The notes under the pieces: generated by a model
Seen by the model: only the letters and a program-made list of their open reading frames with translations
The model's database searches: none
What the model was told of the DNA's origin: nothing
Position numbers and translations under genes: made by a program
Origin: Phoronis ovalis
Taxonomy: Eukaryota > Phoronida > Phoronidae
Direction: 5' to 3'
Assembly (NCBI GenBank): GCA_028565635.1
Contig: JAOXYB010058535.1
Span: 1 to 10,910 of the forward strand
Length of the DNA stretch: 10,910 nt
Part shown: piece by piece, positions 7,169 through 10,910 of the stretch
Layout of the letters: the number at the start of each line of letters is the position of its first letter
How positions within the stretch are numbered: the stretch's first letter is position 1

Positions 7169-8106
7169 CTGAAATGATAAAACTTTTTTGCAACAAGTTC
7201 AATTAGCTAAAGAACCTAATTTTTTTAGAGAGCTTGAATCAGGTTTTGGCGTTTGCACACAACTAAATGTTGGCTCTGGGCTCTCAGTACCGCCATCCGT
7301 GACCTCCATTAGGAGAGGATGTGGAAATCCGAAGAATGCAGGAAACATGGATAGTTCATTTTTATAAAGAGGGGAAGTTTTCGTTGACATGCCCCAGGTA
7401 TACTTTAATCTTTCACCGGCGGATCAGGTCAAAGGAAAGTTAGTGTCTGGTGTGCAATTTTGCATTAAATGTTTTTGGATTGATGCTGTCTTAGCCTTTC
7501 TACCACCAGAATTCGCCACAAGCTTAAGCTTTGGAGCATATCATTGGACATTTTGCATGGATGATGGACTATAAGTTAATTCCTTTAATGAATTGAAATC
7601 TACATATATGTATACCAGAGATGAACAAATAGACATAGCTATATCACCATCAAATTTTTGTTGCTCGCCCTTGTAAATTAAAATTTCGGAAACGTCTACA
7701 AATCTACGTTTTGTTCACCCGAGGGTTGACCCCCAAGCACAGAACTGGTAAACAAGCTAAAGTAGACATGTTTCACATTTGATATTTCGACATATTATAC
7801 ATGTATGCACTGCTAAGCAGTGTTTGCCAACGGATCATTTCATAGATATATAACCGTTGTCTTTGAAAACCAGGCAAAATGTATCACCTGATCCAGACAC
7901 TGTTACACGCTTCAAAGGTACTTTCAAAGGTTCATATAGAACGCTTCAATAGGTGTGCATCATATTACAGCTAACACATGCTACATCGTTGCTACTTGAA
8001 GCTCTTAAAGTTATAGGTTTAATACAGTAATATCCTACAGTGTGTTCTACCTGGGTTACAACTGTTCGGTTTTAGGGTTAGATATACATTTCACAATGTT
8101 ATATTT

Positions 8107-8298
8107 AGGGTAGGATTAAGGCCAGGATTAAGGCCAGGATTAAGGCCAGGATTAAGGCCAGGATTAAGGGTAGGATTAAGGCCAGGATTAAGGCTAGGAT
8201 TAAGGCCAGGATTAAGGCCAGGATTAAGGCCAGGATTAAGGGTAGGATTAAGGCTAGGATTAAGGCTAGGATTAAGGCCAGGATTAAGGCCAGGATTT
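8107..8298. repeat. 12-bp minisatellite, 16 copies
   Basis: The block AGGATTAAGG repeats 16 times, each copy preceded by two variable bases. In order these are GT CC CC CC CC GT CC CT CC CC CC GT CT CT CC CC. The last copy decays to AGGATTTGGG. The GT variant, which makes AAGGGTAGG, recurs at copies 1, 6 and 12, hinting at expansion in blocks of five or six. Telomere-like words (TTAGGGTTAG at 8073, TTAGGGTAGG at 8105) sit just before the array. The 12-base period leaves an open minus-strand frame of repeated LILALILA text, which is an artefact. Confidence 0.97.
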
Positions 8299-8599
8299 GG
8301 GGTACAGTTGTCATTTTGGCATGTATTGATTTATTAGTTTTTAATCACGAATCGTCTCATTTGTAGCATAATAAGACAGATAGCGCTATTAGTGCATATA
8401 CCTAACAGAGGGGCAGACAATTAGTGATGGTCTGTGATGGTGACTTAGTACTTAATGTATTCAATTAATATTCCTCTTAGTTTTCTAGTGCAGGTTTGAG
8501 TCCCACTGGAAGCATTTTAGCATTGATAATATAGGAGTTATTTGTAAATATTGCTACATTGGTTATATAATTTATTTTTTGTGTTTCAAGCATGTAACG

Positions 8600-8615
8600 G
8601 CTAACACGTGTTAGC
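8600..8615. repeat. Perfect 16-bp palindrome with CACGTG core
   Basis: GCTAACACGTGTTAGC reads the same on both strands. Its centre CACGTG is the canonical E-box bound by bHLH factors. No evidence of function beyond the symmetry. Confidence 0.6.
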
Positions 8616-9015
8616 TGCAGTACAATGCACACATTTATCGAAGCTTGCTATTGTTACTGAAGCTTAGACCGGTTAAAGTACATCTGAAGCTTGAAACAGT
8701 GTTGTGTTTTGGTTGAAACCACCTAGGCATAATTAGCATCCAAGAAAACGTCGAGTAATTTGAATTAAATGTGCACCTGGATATTTATAGTTACTATAGA
8801 CTTTTTCGTTCGATTTTTGTTGGATCCCTACAATCCACCAACAACAATAAAATCTTTCAACATTACAGCTAATGATATAATAACTCCATTAGGATTTGTG
8901 CATGCATACGGCAATTATGCAAAGCAACTATAAAGACGCAAGTACTGGAAGTAGTATAGCTCACTGCCGGGGGCACTGCCATCCAAAGCGGTTGTACATA
9001 CGTGCCGTCCCATGG

Positions 9016-9265
9016 GGTATGGTTTTTCAGGGTCTCTGCTTACAGCGAGGTATATATTTCAGCCCTAGACGCTGCAACGGGATATATTTTTAGCTCACTG
9101 CTAACAACGGATCCCGAAAATCATGTTTGCTTATAAAGGGATGCTTTTGTCATGGGTATTACTAAAGGGGTATGTTTTAGCCATCTTTTCTGACAATGAG
9201 GTGTACTTTAGCCATCTTTTCGGACAACGGGTATGTTTTTGCCATAGTTGGCTTGCAATGGGTAT
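9016..9265. repeat. Degenerate ~31-bp tandem repeat, about 8 copies
   Basis: Units start with GGTAT or a close variant at 9016, 9049, 9080, 9109, 9138, 9169, 9200, 9230 and 9261, giving spacings of 29 to 33. The consensus runs GGTATRTTTTAGCC, then about ten variable bases, then RACAACG. Copies 9169 and 9200 are the most alike (both with TTTAGCCATCTTTTC). The outer copies are much more diverged, and faint further copies may reach back to about 8955. It ends in a GC-rich stretch (9298-9330). Open frames here are by-products. Confidence 0.8.
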
Positions 9266-9396
9266 AGGCCTCACCCAAGTACCATAAATTGGCCAAGTGC
9301 CTCCGCGGGAGCTCACCGGTGCACTGCAGCTGCACGAAAACAATTAAGGAAACGTATACAGGTACAGTAAGCCATTCGTCATTAGTAATGAGGTAA

Positions 9397-9505
9397 TATA
9401 TTCTAGACACTGCTGTAACACTATATTCTAGACACTGCTGTAACACTATATTCTAGACACTGCTGTAACACTATATTCTAGACACTGCCGTAACGCTATA
9501 TTCTC
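9397..9505. repeat. 25-bp tandem repeat, four copies
   Basis: TATATTCTAGACACTGCTGT plus AACAC repeats with exact 25-base spacing from 9397, 9422, 9447 and 9472, followed by a partial copy at 9497. The first three are identical and the fourth differs at two positions (GCCGTAACGC). Such high identity implies recent expansion. Confidence 0.97.
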
Positions 9506-9811
9506 TCCTAGTTCTAATAGAATCCATCCGGGTCTTCTTTCGTAATGTTGGTTAGAGTTCTGTACACTGTAAGGTTCTCCAGCATATATCAGTCAACAAT
9601 ATTTATAATCTAAAGTTGTGCTAATTACTAGGTTAAGAGTGTTTTGTTATCTTATTCTCTATTAATATAGAAAAAAATTGATGTAAGTTTCAAAATAGCA
9701 ATTCTCTTGGTAGAATCTATACACCTTGAATTTGAGTTTTACTTCAATTGTTAACACTGATCGATATATATATATATATGAACTTGTAAACTCATTATTA
9801 AAAAAAAACTA

Positions 9812-9859
9812 AATATCACGTTTCATATATTATTAAAATAATTTGTGAAACGTGATATT
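9812..9859. repeat. 14-bp stem hairpin
   Basis: AATATCACGTTTCA (9812-9825) is exactly inverted at 9846-9859. The 20-base AT-only centre (with one G) can itself pair further. It could be a small foldback or transposon remnant; no target duplication is clear. Confidence 0.75.
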
Positions 9860-10724
9860 AACTTTTCTCATCAGTCAGACACGCACTGCTGTGTACTTTA
9901 GTCTTAATTTTATTTAGTAACATTAAATATTTAGAAGATAACATTGTATAAGTATGGTGATGCATGTTAGACGCATATATCTGTTTAATTGTTAAAAGCG
10001 TTTATTATGTTTTCAAAGTTTTGCCTGCAATTCTAATCTGTACTGTTGTATTATAATTTTATTACGCCACTAATACATCAAATAAATGATGATTACGTGC
10101 ATAAAGAGAATATTAAATACCTACAATACATTATATAAAATCTGCCGTATGCAAAAACGTATATATAGGTATACACCTCTAAAAGAAAAATCGAATACAG
10201 ACTCCTTATACAGTTTATAATATATAAAAAATTCGCAGGTCTGTGCTTCAATAAAAATACTCTAAAATCTAAAGGCGTCTTTCTCCAAGAGTGTTACCTC
10301 TAATTTTATGTACCAAAAATTCTAAAAATCACGAAATTAGTCAGAAGTAAATACTACTAGTTATAATACTGTCAAATAATTTAATTGCCTCCATGGCTGC
10401 TTAAGGAGTTTAACTGAAGTGTGGATGTTAGAATAGTTTTCTTTCGAGCGAGGACGAGTTTAGAGAAGGGTGCCCATAAGTAGGATAGACCAAGGATATA
10501 TCTCATTTAATATCCTAGGGTGGATATTCACAAAGAAATGTACTATATCAGTTGAAATGTTGAACAATGTCAGCCGCATTAGAATGTATAAAGAAACTCG
10601 ACATTTGAATTGTTTTAACAATGCTCCCGAGTTAATGATAGTGAAGCAATGGACTGAACATAATGTTCTCTTAGAGGCTCTGTAAGGTAAGCGGCCTGTA
10701 AGTCCTTATATTATATATCTAGGT

Positions 10725-10762
10725 CTAGGATATATAAAACTAAAGAATTTTATATATCCTAG
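10725..10762. repeat. 15-bp stem hairpin near window end
   Basis: CTAGGATATATAAAA (10725-10739) is exactly inverted at 10748-10762 around an 8-base loop. Related words (AATATCCTAGGGTGGA) occur at 10509-10524 and after the right arm (CCTAGTCTGGGTGGA), so the arm may belong to a longer dispersed repeat. Confidence 0.7.
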
Positions 10763-10910
10763 TCTGGGTGGATTGTATCTGAGCGGATTTCTGCATAATT
10801 ATATGTACAAGTATGCTGTCCTATATATTGAGATTTTCTAAAAATAGCAAACACGAGTCAGTGCAAATTAAATGTTTTCGCTATTTACGCGCGCATGTAG
10901 TGTGGGATAC

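Larger units (their letters stand above)
7169..10910 (-). other. KCNQ: Probable start of the large KCNQ first intron
   Basis: The S1 exon begins with a split codon, so an upstream coding exon must exist, but no sequence encoding the conserved E.RP.GW....YH pre-S1 block was found on the minus strand here. First introns of KCNQ genes are often very long, so this is best read as intron. It is rich in tandem repeats (8107-8298, 9016-9265, 9397-9505) and hairpins (8600-8615, 9812-9859, 10725-10762). Small frames at 7199-7390 (minus), 7389-7574 (plus) and 10470-10685 (plus) have Met starts but no recognisable family. The alternating stretches 7575-8100, 8300-8590 and 9860-10460 show nothing further. 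Confidence 0.6.

Noticed and set aside
7199-7390. A 63-codon minus-strand frame with a Met start and protein-like composition, ending 30 bases before the S1 acceptor.
   Set aside because: No pre-S1 motif, no donor with the needed phase and no recognisable family. It could be an alternative first exon only if transcripts show it.
7389-7574. A 61-codon plus-strand frame with plausible composition.
   Set aside because: No family resemblance, no splice context and short length; such frames are expected by chance.
8105-8314. A hydrophobic LILALILA repeat protein on the minus strand.
   Set aside because: It is only the translation of the 12-bp minisatellite, whose period is a multiple of three.
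9016-9265. A CRISPR-like array of ~31-bp spacing.
   Set aside because: The window is animal nuclear DNA with spliced genes, the units are diverged and there is no repeat/spacer alternation with identical repeats.
8896-9446. Several frames of 65-89 codons on both strands.
   Set aside because: They run through the degenerate 31-bp and the 25-bp repeats and have no domain.
9483-9580. Minus-strand text VQNSNQHYERRPGWILLEL, resembling the KCNQ pre-S1 block (VQNYLYNVLERPRGW).
   Set aside because: It is one residue short, lacks the following YH and hydrophobic run, and reads on into the 25-bp tandem array. I saw no suitable donor leaving two bases for the S1 exon. Taken as coincidence, though worth one alignment check.
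9763-9779. A short TA dinucleotide run.
   Set aside because: Too short to count as more than common simple sequence in AT-rich DNA.

Overview
This is animal (metazoan) nuclear DNA. It is AT-rich and carries one intron-split gene on the minus strand with GT/AG splice sites. It also has simple-sequence tracts, several kinds of tandem repeat and a small inverted-repeat transposon. The divergent protein and compact introns of a few hundred bases suggest an invertebrate; I cannot name the species.

The gene is a KCNQ (Kv7) voltage-gated potassium channel. I rebuilt eleven consecutive coding exons, running from 7168 down to 1. They cover S1 to S6, the pore loop, calmodulin-binding helices A and B, and tetramerisation helices C and D. 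Together they give 1,449 nt and 482 complete codons. Residue numbers below count from the first full codon of the S1 exon. Every splice phase agrees with its neighbour. The sizes of the first five exons (88, 127, 176, 126 and 111 bp) match the vertebrate KCNQ2-5 layout as I recall it (91, 127, 176, 126, 111). The first coding exon (N-terminus, before S1) and everything after helix D lie outside the window or were not found.

Layout: 1-1213 helix B to helix D exons; 1214-1773 an intron holding a 214-bp foldback MITE with a 9-bp target duplication; 1774-1859 a short linker exon; 1860-3949 a 2.1-kb intron with two tandem inverted-ended 127-bp units; 3950-4126 the basic A-B linker exon; 4596-4780 the S6-end and helix A exon; 4993-7168 the membrane-domain exons; 7169-10910 a 3.7-kb stretch, read as the start of a large first intron, with three separate minisatellites and several hairpins.

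The channel itself is the main novelty. Its filter reads GYGE rather than GYGD, the first S4 gating arginine is Gln, the S2 charge-transfer phenylalanine is Leu, and the retigabine tryptophan position is Gly. The remaining reading frames longer than about 60 codons look like noise in introns or repeats.
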